Below are positions 53,991 through 64,000 of a DNA stretch of 64,000 bases, piece after piece (positions within the stretch are counted from its first letter, which is position 1; each line of letters begins with the position of its first letter). The notes beneath the pieces were generated by a model. The model was not told the origin of the DNA and did not search any database. It was given only the letters and a program-made list of their open reading frames with translations. Both the position numbers and the translations under genes were made by a program. The stretch comes from Symbiodinium natans (lineage: Eukaryota; Sar; Dinophyceae; Suessiales; Symbiodiniaceae): the NCBI GenBank assembly GCA_905221605.1, contig CAJNDS010000142.1, positions 1 to 64,000 of the forward strand, in the 5' to 3' direction.

Positions 53991-54491
53991 AGGGTTTCGG
54001 CTTTAGAGTTTCGGGTTTAGGGTTTAGGGTTTAGAGTTTAGGGTTTAGGGTTAGGTTGTGTCTTCTGAGAGGCAGAGGTGTTTGGGGTTTCAGGGTGTGG
54101 GGGTAACCCCCTAAACCCTAAACCCTAAACCCTAAACCCTAAATCCTAAACCCTAAACCCTAAACCCTAAACCCTAAACCCTAAACCCTAAACCCTAAGG
54201 GCTTTTAGGGTGCGCCGGAATTTTCGGGAGGCTGCACGGGATCCTTTTGCTGCTTAGCCGTGACTTGTGGATGAAATGAAGCCAAATAGGCTTTATGGTC
54301 CATCTACAGGGGTTATAGTAGTATAGGCAGTATAGGGTATATGACCCCAATTTGAGGATTCATGTCGTCCCCCAAGGTTCGGGATAAGTTGCTGCTTTGG
54401 TGCCACGGGTTCTGGGAGCGTGTTACTCCCCCGGCCTTGATGGCCATCATACGCAAAACCACCTCGAAATCCTCAACCCTAAGCCCTAAAC
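53991..54491. repeat. Mosaic region
   Basis: CCCTAAA tract at 54,112-54,198, then unique DNA including TTCATGTCGTCCCCCAAGGT (54,359), which recurs at 62,299. Confidence 0.75.
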
Positions 54492-54585
54492 TTGGGACGT
54501 TCGCCCTTCTACTAACAGCTCCTTACTAGGGATTATACTAGGGGGTAGTATAGTCCATTAAGGACTGTCAGTACAAGGGGGAACA
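54492..54585. mobile_element. TIR-2 element, copy 3
   Basis: Left TTGGGACGTTCGCCCTTCTA with CTAACAGCTCC; right AAGGACTGTCAGTACAAGGG with GGAACA. The right end is truncated. Confidence 0.8.
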
Positions 54586-56213
54586 GTGCACAAAGTGAGA
54601 ACTTCTGGCTGCGGGCTGGTAAGTGACCATTGGGGTGGACCACTGGAGCACTGTCATAGGGTTTAGGGTTTAGGGTTTAGGGTTTAGGGTTTAGGGCAAG
54701 AACAGATGTGAAGCCTGCAAGCCTAGCCCTCGAGAAATAAGCCACGAATCCCTAAACCCTACCCAGTTTGGGGGCTGAGGGGTTGAGGGTTTAGGGGTTT
54801 AGGGTCTGATGGTTTAGGGGTTTAGGGTTTAGGGTTTAGGGTTTAGGGTTTAGGGTTTAGGGCTCTCTTCGAGAAGGGCTACCCCGGGCCTGCGGTGAGA
54901 GCGCCGACCAGTTCCTCTCAAGCTGCTGCTTCTCCTACCTTTGGAGTAGACCCTGGAAAAAAAGTATATACTTTTTAGGTATAAGTAGCTATAATAGGAA
55001 CCCAGAACCAAAAAAAGCATTAAAGTACAGTACTCCAAAACCCAGTTCTGTAAGTGGTGATCAGATCACAGGGAAGTCCCCAGGTGTTTTGAGGGTTTCT
55101 TGGCAGCCCAGGAACCACACTATAAAATAAGGGCACCCCTTTTTGGGGTTGGTTACTTTCTAAGGGAACCCAGAACCAAAAAAAAGGGGGTAACTGGTAC
55201 CACGAAGTTGAGGGCGTTTATTTAAAACAAACTTTGGCAAGTCAATGATCTGATGTTGCCTAGTGGTTGTGGGTGTCGGTGTCACTTCTCTAAGCTCTGC
55301 CACCCCTTTGGGGAACAGGGCCACACTATCACGGGGACCGCAGCAGGACAGGATTTGCAACTTTAAGACCCCCCAAAAGAAATGAACAAACAAAAATGTA
55401 TATATATATATATATACATACATACATACATAGAATACCCGAAACCCTGAAGCCTCCAAACTTCAAACTTCTATCCTCCTAGACCACCTAAACCCCAAAA
55501 CCCGACCCCCCCTTCCTCCTGAGTCTAAAACCAAAAACATGAAGTATGAAGTCCCTACATCTTCAAGCCCTCATGCCCAATAACCTCAGCCACAAACCCA
55601 CGTATGCGGATCCTGGCATCCTAGTATCACGTCACATCCCAATGCACCGAATCCCTAGCCCCTAAAGGCACCAACCCCAAAACACCGCCCCCCCCCCCCC
55701 CCCCCCCAAACCACCCCAAAAAAAAACAAAAATCATAAACCCTAAGCCCTAAACCCATAAGTGCCTAAGCTCGGTACTCACTGTAAGCCACCCCAAAACC
55801 TGAAAAACCAAAGTCTGGTCACACCTGCCTGTCACGCAAAGCCCTTAGGAGTTTAGGATTTTAGATTTCAGGTAATAGGGTTGAGGGTTGAGGGTCTCTA
55901 AGGCTTCGGCTAGTTCGCGATTTAGGGTTGATTGTTGGGTTCGGGATTTGTTGGTTTGCTTAGGGGGGAGTGGGGCGGGGGTTTAGGACTCAGGGGTGCG
56001 AACCTTCATCCTAAGCCCTAACTACGGATTTAAGGGTTTAGGGATTATGGGTTAGGGTTTGGGATTTAGAGTTTGGGGTTTAGGGTTTAGGGTTTGGGGT
56101 TTCGGGATAACTCAGTCAAGGTCCCTGGTCCTGGCCAGGAGTAGCTCGGAAGTGTTGGAGGCGGCCTCCAGCGTCAAGGCGCCTCCTGATACTTCGGGGT
56201 TTGGGGTCTTGGG
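54586..56213. repeat. Mosaic region
   Basis: TTTAGGG at 54,658-54,693 and 54,785-54,862, (AT)n plus (ATAC)n at 55,397-55,432, a C run at 55,688-55,707. 54,865-55,440 is mostly unique with no recognised gene. Confidence 0.7.
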
Positions 56214-56361
56214 TTGGGCTGTTCTCCCCCTTATACTAACAGCCCTTAATTTATAGGGACTAGAATAGGGGATACTGCCCTTAATTTATAGGGACTAGAA
56301 TGGGGGATACTATAATCATAATCCCTATTATGGACTGTTAGTATAAGGGGGAACATCCCAA
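56214..56361. mobile_element. TIR-2 element, copy 4
   Basis: Left TTGGGCTGTTCTCCCCCTTA with TACTAACAGCCC; right GGACTGTTAGTATAAGGGGG with AACATCCCAA. A 36-bp piece (CCCTTAATTTATAGGGACTA) is duplicated in tandem inside it. Confidence 0.88.
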
Positions 56362-56816
56362 GTCTTGGGTGTGTAGGGTTTGGGGTTTAAGGCTCAGGGA
56401 GTTTGGGGTTTAGGGGCTTTAGGGAGTTTCGGGGATTTAGGGCTTAGGGTTGAGGGTTTAGGGTGTAGGATGAAAAAAATCTTTCGCATGTCTCGGAATG
56501 TCGTTTTCGAAGAAGGGGAGACTAGTTTACGACAGACAGCAGCATCTTTTTCTCACGTTTGCGTGCTGACCTTACATGCAGATAACAGCAATTCAAGTCG
56601 TCCAATACAGTCACCTAAACCCTAACCCCCCCAAAAAAATATATAAAAAACTAAACTCCAAAACCCAAACCCTTATGAGCCCCAAACCCTCCCCAAGGCC
56701 CACAAAGCCAACCAACATCACCAAACCCTAAACCCGAAACCATCAACCATAACCCCTAGAAGCCACAAGCCCAAAGCTCGGAGCCCCTTCAGCTTGGTAG
56801 GTCAGCACCTCTGTTG
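56362..56816. repeat. Mosaic region
   Basis: Degenerate TTTAGGG units at 56,374-56,470, unique DNA at 56,471-56,620, A/C-rich units to 56,770. No gene recognised. Confidence 0.7.
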
Positions 56817-56936
56817 GGTTTAGGGTTTAGGGTTTAGGGTTTAGGGTTTAGGGTTTAGGGTTTAGGGTTTAGGGTTTAGGGTTTAGGGTTTAGGGTTTAG
56901 GGTTTAGGGTTTAGGGTTTAGGGTTTAGGGTTTAGG
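56817..56936. repeat. Clean TTTAGGG tract
   Basis: Seventeen perfect TTTAGGG units, the longest uninterrupted run in the window, followed by a GTTAAGG variant, a T7 and a G run (56,969-56,985). Confidence 0.97.
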
Positions 56937-58150
56937 GTTAAGGAAACTCTGTTCAACATTTTTTTGTTGGGGAGGGGGGGGGGGGTGGCTACTGTGATAA
57001 TAAAGCCAAACCTCAACCCTAAACCCTAAACCCTAAACCCAAATTATTGGGCAGAAGGGTACCACCCAAACCTAAGCCCCAAACCCTAAACCCTACACCC
57101 TAAACCCCAAACTCCAAACTCTAAACCCCAAACCCTAAACCCCAAACCCTAAACCTCAAAGCCAGATCCTAAACCCTAAACCCTGAACCCTAAACATCCC
57201 TAAACCCTAAACCCTAAACAAAAATGGAAGGCCCGAAGCTCCCAGACGTCCTGGCAGCACGGGGCCCGCAGCGGCCACCTCCCCCGCCATTTCGGCCTAC
57301 GGAAGTCCCAAGCTGAGCTTAGGGTTTAGGGTTTAGGGTTTGGGGTTTGGGGTTTGGGTTTTGTCTTCAAAAGCTTAAGGCGCCCAAAAAGTTATCGGTT
57401 ACCAATTCGCACGAGGCTTTGGGTTCAGAGCTTTGGGGCGTTGAGGGTTGAGGGTTTAGGGTTTAGGGTTTTGAATGTTTGAGGAAAAGAAGCTTTGAGA
57501 GATTGTAGTGTGAGGATTTGGGTTTAGGATTTTGGTCGATCATGCTTCATGCAAGTCTGACAGCTCTTTGCTACAGGCGTAGCAAACTAAACCCTAAGCC
57601 CTAACGCCTGAACCCTAAGACCGAAAACTTGTAAACCCTGAACCCAAAGCCCGAAACCTAAACCCCGTCGCGAGCCCGCCAAAGCATGAAGTCCAGAAAC
57701 CTGAAGCATCAAAACCCCGGAAACTCTAAAGCACCAACATCTTCAACGGCGCGGAAGTGTTAAACTCTGAAGACCAAACAAAGAAACAAACAAACAAGCA
57801 AACAAGCAAACAAACAAAGAAACAAACCACACACACACACACACATACACACCCTGCGCCTGTACAGTTGGGCGTGCCGAAATGGAGTCGTACCTTGACG
57901 GAAGTTTCTAGGGCGATTGTGGGGTTCAGGGCCAAGGTGCTGGTAAATCTAGGATTCGGGGTTTTAAGGGCACAACGCCACGTGGCATCGTAGCACGGCC
58001 CTGAAGCTCTGAACCCTCTTCCGAAGTCACCAGCGACCAGAAGCCTCCACTAGTGGACACAGTTGTAAAAGTTAGAGACCTTATGCTGGTAGGTATACTG
58101 GAATACTCCCAACATGCTTATAAGGGTCATTTGCGTCGCCTTCGAATATT
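56937..58150. repeat. Mosaic region
   Basis: Degenerate CCCTAAA at 57,010-57,225, TTTAGGG/TTTGGGG at 57,318-57,360, (AAACAAAC)n and (CA)n at 57,775-57,845. No gene recognised. Confidence 0.72.
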
Positions 58151-58272
58151 ACTAATATTTGCTTAAGAAACCCCAAAAAACAAAGACAATAATGCCAATA
58201 CTACCCTTATAGGAATAACGTATTTTATTTATTTGTTTTTTTGGGGGGCAGGGGTTCTTACGCAACTAGTAG
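58151..58272. mobile_element. TIR-3 element, copy 5
   Basis: Left ACTAATATTTGCTTAAGAAA with CCCC; core ACCCTTATAGGAATAACG; right GGGGTTCTTACGCAACTAGT. No telomeric tract inside. Confidence 0.8.
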
Positions 58273-58642
58273 ATGTAGGGGGAGGAAGTTTAAGTCGAGT
58301 CCCTCCGCCACAACTCGCGCAATGCATTTCTTGCGTCCTCTGCCGGCGTGGCCATCCAGGCGCTCACGCCAGCCTGAGCGTGGGGTTTCTGTTTTGGGGT
58401 TTGGGTAGTGTGGCACTTGACCCTAAACTAAACTGCCTAAATCCCCTACATCCGAAACCCTGAACCCTCAACCCCTAAACCCTAAACCCCTAAACCTGTA
58501 GACCCTAACCTTAGAAGTTGAAGGAAGCGACGAAAAAGAATCATCCCGGCCTTTAACACAACTCTGCAGAACATATGGGAGTTTACGAAAATTGGGAAAT
58601 CAGGACACCAACAAGGTACCCCCTACTTTCGGAAATCCCCCA
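58273..58642. other. Spacer
   Basis: Mostly unique DNA with a short CCCTAAA piece at 58,468-58,500. GGTACCCCCTACTTTCGG (58,615) resembles GGTACCCCTAATTTCGG near 25,279. No gene recognised. Confidence 0.6.
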
Positions 58643-58941
58643 TAATCCCTTCCCCCTTTTATTAAATGAAACCCTAATAATAAAAACACTTTCCGGAAAA
58701 TACTGCCGAAACCAACCCCGCCTTTAAAACCCTATTCCGAATTGGGGGGGGGGGGGGGGGGTTTCAGGCCTCCAAGAAACCCCTCAACACCAATAAAACC
58801 CTCAGAGGGTTTACTTGGGTAACCCCGAAGTCTAATGAATTATGACATTTCGATAAGAATACCACCTAAAAATAAAAACGCTTTTCGAATTCCCGAAAGC
58901 ATCGCGAAGGGTTCTTCCGTGCGGAGCCCTCTGACCCAACC

Positions 58942-59309
58942 ACATAGAGTGAAGTGCATAGAGTGAAGTGCATAGAGCGAAGTGCATAGAGCGAAGGGCA
59001 TAGAGTGAAGCGCATAGAGTGAAGTGCATGGAGTGAAGAGCATAGAGTGAAGCGCATAGAGTGAAGTGCATAGAGTGAAGTGCATAGAGTGAAGTGCATA
59101 GAGTGAAGTGCATAGAGTCAAGTGCATAGAGTGAAGTGCATAGAGTCAAGTGCATAGAGTCAAGTGCATAGAGTCAAGTGCATAGAGTGAAGTGCATAGA
59201 GTGAAGTACATAGAGTGAAGTGCATAGAGTGAATTGCATAGAGTGAATTGCATAGAGTGAAGTGCATAGAGTGAAGCGCATAGAGTGAATTGCATAGAGC
59301 GAAGTAGAA
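58942..59309. repeat. 14-bp minisatellite
   Basis: About 26 copies of GCATAGAGTGAAGT with GAGTCAAGT, GAGCGAAG and GAGTGAATT variants. Related 14-mers (GCATGGAGTCAACG) reappear near 61,722-61,745 at the other end of the block. Reading frames across it are period by-products. Confidence 0.95.
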
Positions 59310-59442
59310 GTTAATAGAAATTACGAGATTTACGTAGAATTTCGTAGACCTTCGTACCCAGTCCTAGATTTCTAAATTAAAACTAAATTAAAATTACTCT
59401 TTCTAAGGCGGCGGGCTGGGTTGACATCGCCAATCGGGATTG
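59310..59442. other. Spacer between minisatellites
   Basis: About 130 bp, AT-rich then GC-rich, with short TACGTAGAATTTCGTAGACC-like repeats. No gene. Confidence 0.6.
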
Positions 59443-59955
59443 CAACCCTCTGCGGGTTTCGGCGTGGTCGCGGCGCTAAAACCATCGTTTATTTACGTTT
59501 CTTGATTTGCGCGGACAACCCTCTGCGGGTTTCGGCGTGGTCGCGGTGCTAAAACCGTCGTTTTTTTTACGTTTCTTTGTGTCCGCGGACAACCCTCTGC
59601 GGGTTTCACCGTGGTCGCGGTGCTAAAACCGTCGTTTTTTTACGTTTCTTTGTGTCCGCGGACAACCCTCTGCGGGCGATCGCCGGGTCGCGGCGCTAAA
59701 ACCGTCGTTTTTGGTACTTTTTTTCGTGGCCGCAGACAACCCTCTGCGGGTTTCGGCGTTGGCGCGGCGCCAAAACCGTGGTGTTTTTGCGTTTTTTGAC
59801 ATACAAACGTAACCCCTCTGCGGGTTTCGGCGTTGGCGCGGTGCCAAAACCCTCGTGTTTTTGCGTTTCTTGTCATGCAAACGTAACCCCTCTGCGGGTT
59901 TTCGCGTGGTCGCGGCGCTAAAACCGTAGTGTTTTTTGCGTTTTTTGCGTTTGTT
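59443..59955. repeat. 73-74-bp tandem array, seven copies
   Basis: AACCCTCTGCGGG starts each copy (59,443, 59,517, 59,591, 59,664, 59,738, 59,811, 59,884); most continue GTTTCGGCGT. Each contains CTAAAACCGTCG or CCAAAACCGTGG and a T-rich end. Confidence 0.93.
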
Positions 59956-60683
59956 TTTCGACTTGTGTAGTACAGACGTAGTACGCCGGGGACTTCCGTG
60001 GCTGGAAAATCGAGTTTTGTAGTACAAATGTAGTACGCAGGGGACGCCCGGAGCTTCCGTGGCTGGAAAGTCGACTTTTGTAGTACAAACGTAGTACGCC
60101 GCGGACACGCGGAGCTTCCGTAGCTGGAAAGTCGACTTTTGTAGTACAGACGTATAGTACGCCGGGAACGCCCGGAGCTTCCGTGGCTGGGAAAGTCGAT
60201 TTTTTGTAGTACAAACGTAGTACGCCGCGGACACGCGGAGCTTCCGTAGCTGGAAAGTCAACTTTTGTAATACAGACGTATAGTATGCCGGGGGCGCCCG
60301 GAGTTTCCGTGGCTGGAAAGTCGACTTTTGTAGTACAAACGTAGTACGCCGCGCACACGCGGAGCTTCCGTGGCTGGAAAGTCGACTTTTGTAATACAGA
60401 CGTATAGTACGCCGGGGACGCCCGGAGCTTCCGTGGCTGGAAAGTCGACTTTTTTGTAGTACTCACATAGTACGCCGCGCACACGCGGAGCTTCCGTGGC
60501 TGGAAAGTCGACTTTTTGTAGTACAGACGTATAGTACGCCGGGGACGCCCGGAGCTTCCGTGGCTGGAAAGTCGACTTTTTTGTAGTACTCACGTAGTAC
60601 GCCGCGCACACGCGGAGCTTCCGTGGCTGGAAAGTCGACTTTTTGTAGTACAGACGTATAGTACGCCGCGGACGCCCTGGGCG
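59956..60683. repeat. About 60-bp array with alternating A and B monomers
   Basis: Twelve monomers share GGAGCTTCCGTGGCTGG and AAAGTCGACTTTT. They alternate strictly between a type with CGTAGTACGCCGCGGACACG and a type with CGTATAGTACGCCGGGGACG, so the real unit is a dimer of about 120 bp. Confidence 0.93.
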
Positions 60684-61085
60684 TCTGAAAACCCCTCAAA
60701 TAGCATGGTAACGGACATCTGGCCGCTTGAAAACACCGCAAATAGCATGGTAACGGACATCTGGCCGCTTGAAAACACCGCAAATAGCATGGTAACGGAC
60801 ATCTGGGCGCTTGAAAACACCGCAAATAGCACGGTAACGGACATCTGGGCGCATGAAAACGCCGCAAATAGCATGGTAACGGACATCTGGCCGCTTGAAA
60901 ACACCGCAAATAGCACGGTAACGGACATCTGGGCGCTTGAAAACACCGCAAATATCATGGTAACGGACATCTGGGCGCATGAAGACGCCGCAAATAGCAT
61001 GGTAACGGACATCTGGGCGCTTGAAAACACTGCAAATAGCATGGTAACGGACATCTGGGCGCTTGAAAACACCGCAAGTAGCATG
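60684..61085. repeat. 42-bp minisatellite, variant 1
   Basis: About 9.5 copies containing CGCAAATAGCATGGTAACGG and ACATCTGGGCGCTTGAAAAC. Since 42 is divisible by 3, long repetitive frames occur on both strands; none is called a gene. Confidence 0.95.
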
Positions 61086-61340
61086 GAAGCGGAATTCCGG
61101 ACATACTTGAAAACCTCGCAAATAGCATTCCCGCCGCGGACACCCGGAGCTTGCGTGTCGAAACCATCGCAAATAAACCATCGCAAATATCGCGGGACTC
61201 AAATTCCTCGAAACCCTTGCAAATGTCGCGGGACTCGAAATCCGGGGCCTCGAAAACCTCGCAAATATCGTGGGACTCGAGTTCCTCGAAAACCTCGCAA
61301 ATATCATGGGACTCGACTTCCGGGGCCTCGAAAACCTCCC
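61086..61340. repeat. 42-bp minisatellite, junction and variant 2
   Basis: After a junction (61,086-61,185), copies contain CCTCGAAAACCTCGCAAATA followed by TCATGGGACTCGA. One copy is 6 bp shorter. Confidence 0.88.
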
Positions 61341-61640
61341 GAATTCGCTGGTTCCAAAAACCATCGCGAAAACCATGGTCCCCGAATTCTCTGCTTCCAA
61401 AACCATCGCAAATCCATGGTCCCCGAATTCGCTGGTTCCAAAACCATCGCAAATACCATGGTCCCCGAATTCGCTTTTTCCAAAAGCATCGCACATACCA
61501 TGGTCCCCGAAATCGCTGTTTCCAAAACCATCGCAAAAACCATGATCGCGAAAACCATGGTCCCCGAATTCGCTGGTTCCAAAAGCATCGCAAGTATACC
61601 ATGGTCCCCGAATTCGCTGGTTCCAAAACCATCGCAAATC
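61341..61640. repeat. 42-bp minisatellite, variant 3
   Basis: About seven copies containing CAAAACCATCGCAAATACCA followed by TGGTCCCCGAATTCGCTGGT. Shares the AAAACC-TCGCAAATA-CATGG core with variants 1 and 2. Confidence 0.93.
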
Positions 61641-61838
61641 AGACAAGTGCAGTGTACAAGTGACTATGCAACCATGTAAGTGCATACATTTGTCCAAGCG
61701 CATACACTTTGGCTGCAAAGAGTCAACTGCATGGAGTCAACGCACGGCAAATCGATGCTTTCGGGCCATCCCTCTTCTAGTTTTTAAAGGGGAGGGGGGT
61801 GGGGGGCCCCCCCGTTTAATAAAAGGGGGAAGGGATTA

Positions 61839-63039
61839 CGTTACAATCTCGTGATGTGTATATATGCATGCCCTTCCAGGGATTAGATAGGGTACCTCAC
61901 TCCCTCATTCCCTACGAAGAACCAGGCAGAACATCTCCATGAAAGGTGCCGCCTAGCCCAGGACCTTAAGAAATTCCTGTGCCGCGTCAAGAATTTTCAC
62001 AAGGAGCTAAACCCTAATCCCTAAACCCTAACCCTAAACCCAAAACACAAAACCCAAAACCCAAAACCCTAACTCTAAACCCTGAACCCTAAACCCCAAA
62101 CACCAAACCCTAAACCCCAGAAAACAAACTTCTTGAAAGGATGGACTTGCTGCTCTACCTGCTGGTTCCTTGGAGACGAAGTGAACCCTAAAATTGGGGT
62201 CATACACCGTATGGGTTTAGGGTTTCGGGTTTCGGGTTTAGGGTTTAGGACTATACACTGTTCTTTTTAGGTATATGGACCCTAAACCCTTTTGGGGTTC
62301 ATGTCGTCCCCCAAGGTTACCGAGGGGCCTGGACAGCGGGTCCTCGAGCAGGCGGACCACTTCTTTTTGACCGCTCCTCACAGGTTTGGGGCCTTTAAGT
62401 CCTCACGCCTTGGTAGACTAGTAGCAATATTACGAGAAGGGTGCCCTTCTGGTTTAGGGTCATAGGATTTAGGGTTTAGGGCTACTTTCATAAAGAAACC
62501 AGCGCCAACAAAAGAGCAAAAGGACACCACTCAGCTAGCCAGATCTTTAAAACAAGATGCTCAAGGTCCCCTTAGTAAACTGCTGTGGAAAACGAAAACC
62601 ATTTGGCTGTTCCTTAGGACCCTAACGAGACTATTGTAAATCCTTTGTGGCCCTAAACCCCCGTAGCGAGAAAGAATTATTCAACAGACATGGTCCTCGC
62701 CCTAAACCCTAAACCCTAAACCCTAAACTCTAAACCCTAATCCCGTCTGTAAGCTGGAATGGGTTAGATGCCCCTGTACGATGTTTTCACTTATTTTGGG
62801 CTGATCGGGTTATATGGGGAATTCGGGCACTAAACCCAAACCCTAAACCCTAAACCCTACACCCTAAACCCTAAACTCTAAACCCTAAACCAGTAAACCC
62901 TAACCTCATCCCTAAACCCCTTCAGAACATATTCTACATCAACCCCAGAAATCCTTATGTAACCATAAACTCTGGACTCCGAACCCGCAAGCCCCTTATG
63001 CAAACCCTGAACCCCTCATATAAGCCGCTGAACACTCAG
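61839..63039. repeat. Mosaic region
   Basis: Telomeric tracts resume at 62,008-62,120 (CCCTAAA, CCCAAAA), 62,212-62,250 (TTTAGGG), 62,700-62,740 and 62,832-62,895 (CCCTAAA). Unique pieces hold no recognised gene. Confidence 0.75.
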
Positions 63040-63215
63040 CCCCTTCTGCCCTAAACCCTAAACCCCTAAACTCTAAACCCTAAACCCTAATCCCTAAATC
63101 TTAAACCCTACACCCTAAACTTAAAACCCTAAACCCTAAACCCTAAACACGAAACCCCAAACCCCAAACCCCAAACCCCAAACCCTAAACCCTAAACCCT
63201 AAACCCTAAACCCTA
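63040..63215. repeat. CCCTAAA array with CCCCAAA block
   Basis: CCCTAAA with variants, four CCCCAAA units (63,152-63,182), then CCCTAAA. Confidence 0.92.
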
Positions 63216-63704
63216 GCCGCGGGCCTCTGAGCGCAGCGCAAGGCCGTCGAGCCGTCGCGCGCCCGGAGGGAGAGGTCGGCCTCTTAGGGGGGCTCTTTAG
63301 GAGCTTTAGGAGCCCAAAGGGTTTAGGGTTTAGGGTTTAGGGTTTGGGGTTTGGGGTTTGGGGTTTGGGGTTTAGGCTTCAGGGTTTAGGGCTCTAGGAG
63401 CAATTCTATAGGGCATTCCAGATTATTCATATCCCAAAATGTGCAAAGTGCGCTCATTCAGACTAGTGGGGTTTTAGGAGCTTTAGGAGCCTTAGGCCGG
63501 GGTTTAGGGTTTAGGATTTAGGGATACCCTCTAAACCCTAAACCCTAAACCCTAAACCCCACACCCTAAACTAAACCCTAAAACGGGGCGGGGGGGTAAG
63601 ATTACTTGGTTCCTGAAACCGAACCGCTTGGAAGCGCAATCTCGCCCTGTCAGCGCCTTCGCACGCAGCAGCCACCGCAGGACTTCCACGTGACCAGCTG
63701 CCTG
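63216..63704. repeat. Mosaic region
   Basis: TTTAGGG then TTTGGGG units at 63,318-63,375; CCCTAAA at 63,532-63,580; a GC-rich unique piece at 63,216-63,310. Confidence 0.78.
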
Positions 63705-64000
63705 GGCTTAGGGTTTAGGGTTTAGGGTTTAGGGTTTGGGGTTTAGGGTTTAGGGTTTAGGGTTTAGGGTTTAGGGTTTGGGGTTTAGGGTTTAGGGGTT
63801 TAGGGGTCTAGGGGTCCGGCAGCCTGTAAGGGGCTACTATGTAGTCCCTCTTGCACTTGAGAGCCTGAAGCCCTGGAAACGAAAACCCTGAGCTTTGAAC
63901 TCTGAAGCCAAAAACACTGCATCCTCAACCCGACACCCCCACTAGGGGTTTAGGGTTACCCTAAACCCTAAACCCTAAACCCTAAACCCTAAGCCCTAAG
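63705..64000. repeat. TTTAGGG tract and opposed CCCTAAA tract at the window edge
   Basis: TTTAGGG at about 63,709-63,805, unique DNA, then TTTAGGGTTACCCTAAA head-to-head junction at 63,947 running into CCCTAAA to the edge. Confidence 0.9.

Larger units (their letters stand above)
58643..61838. mobile_element. 3.2-kb block bounded by a perfect 24-bp inverted repeat
   Basis: The 24 bases at 58,643-58,666 (starting TAATCCCTTCCCCCTTTT) are the exact reverse complement of 61,815-61,838 (starting TTTAATAAAAGGGGGAAGGG). The interior has no telomeric tracts and consists mainly of minisatellites. The best guess is a non-autonomous TIR element that carries or collects tandem repeats. I see no transposase and no clear target duplication. 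Confidence 0.6.

Noticed and set aside
60463-61718. Open frames of 160-340 codons on both strands of the minisatellites, with 14-residue repeats
   Set aside because: A 42-bp or roughly 60-bp period keeps several frames open together; no start context, no non-repeat domain and equal openness on both strands.
1-64000. CRISPR array or bacterial operon
   Set aside because: Tandem repeats here have no regular unique spacers, and the coding style and telomeric units are eukaryotic.
1-64000. Dinoflagellate spliced-leader relic, SL RNA, 5S or tRNA gene
   Set aside because: I looked for CCGTAGCCATTTTGGCTCAA and for clear tRNA or rRNA signatures and found none.

Overview
The window looks like nuclear DNA of a dinoflagellate (a Symbiodiniaceae-like or related alga). 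Three things suggest this: short tracts of the TTTAGGG/CCCTAAA telomere unit are scattered through most of the window, it carries a Ty1/copia-type retroelement whose reverse transcriptase and integrase have the divergent motifs I associate with dinoflagellate elements, and it has very low gene density. TTTAGGG telomeres also occur in plants and several other algae, so the assignment is an inference. I saw no spliced-leader relic, rRNA or tRNA.

Region 1 (1-12,574, minus strand) is one very large, apparently intact retroelement entering from the left edge. A Gag-protease frame (12,320-8,889, 1,143 codons) overlaps a Pol frame that I read codon by codon without a single stop from 8,958 to base 1. 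The two frames are in -1 relation. In the overlap sits a canonical slippery heptamer (GGGTTTT, 8,916-8,910) followed 9 nt later by a GC-rich hairpin whose loop holds the Gag stop codon, so a -1 ribosomal frameshift would make a fusion of at least 4,107 residues. Gag has a long coiled coil, a capsid-like segment, an RS-rich tract, two CCCH zinc fingers and a DTG protease. Pol has the HHCC and D/D/E integrase, a YVDD reverse transcriptase and RNase H. After RNase H it continues for about 1,550 more residues with four further recognisable modules: a 2-oxoglutarate/Fe(II) oxygenase, a C5-methyltransferase-like Rossmann domain, an SGNH-hydrolase-like domain and a KptA/Tpt1-like RNA 2'-phosphotransferase domain, then a zinc ribbon near the edge. 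This extended polyprotein is the most exciting item in the window.

Region 2 (12,575-14,196) holds a short palindromic element and about 1 kb of GT/GTGC microsatellite.

Region 3 (14,197-58,642 and 61,839-64,000) has no gene I can support. It is a mosaic of dozens of short telomere-type tracts in both orientations, separated by 50-500 bp of non-telomeric DNA, poly-C/poly-G runs and several families of short palindromic or terminal-inverted-repeat elements. In several places a telomeric tract can be seen inserted into a copy of a dispersed repeat that lacks it elsewhere in the window, or flanked by a direct repeat. The tracts therefore look like insertions rather than a chromosome end.

Region 4 (58,643-61,838) is different. 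A perfect 24-bp inverted repeat bounds 3.2 kb without telomeric tracts and packed with minisatellites (14 bp, 73-74 bp, a two-monomer alternating array of about 60 bp, and three diverged 42-bp arrays that share a core).
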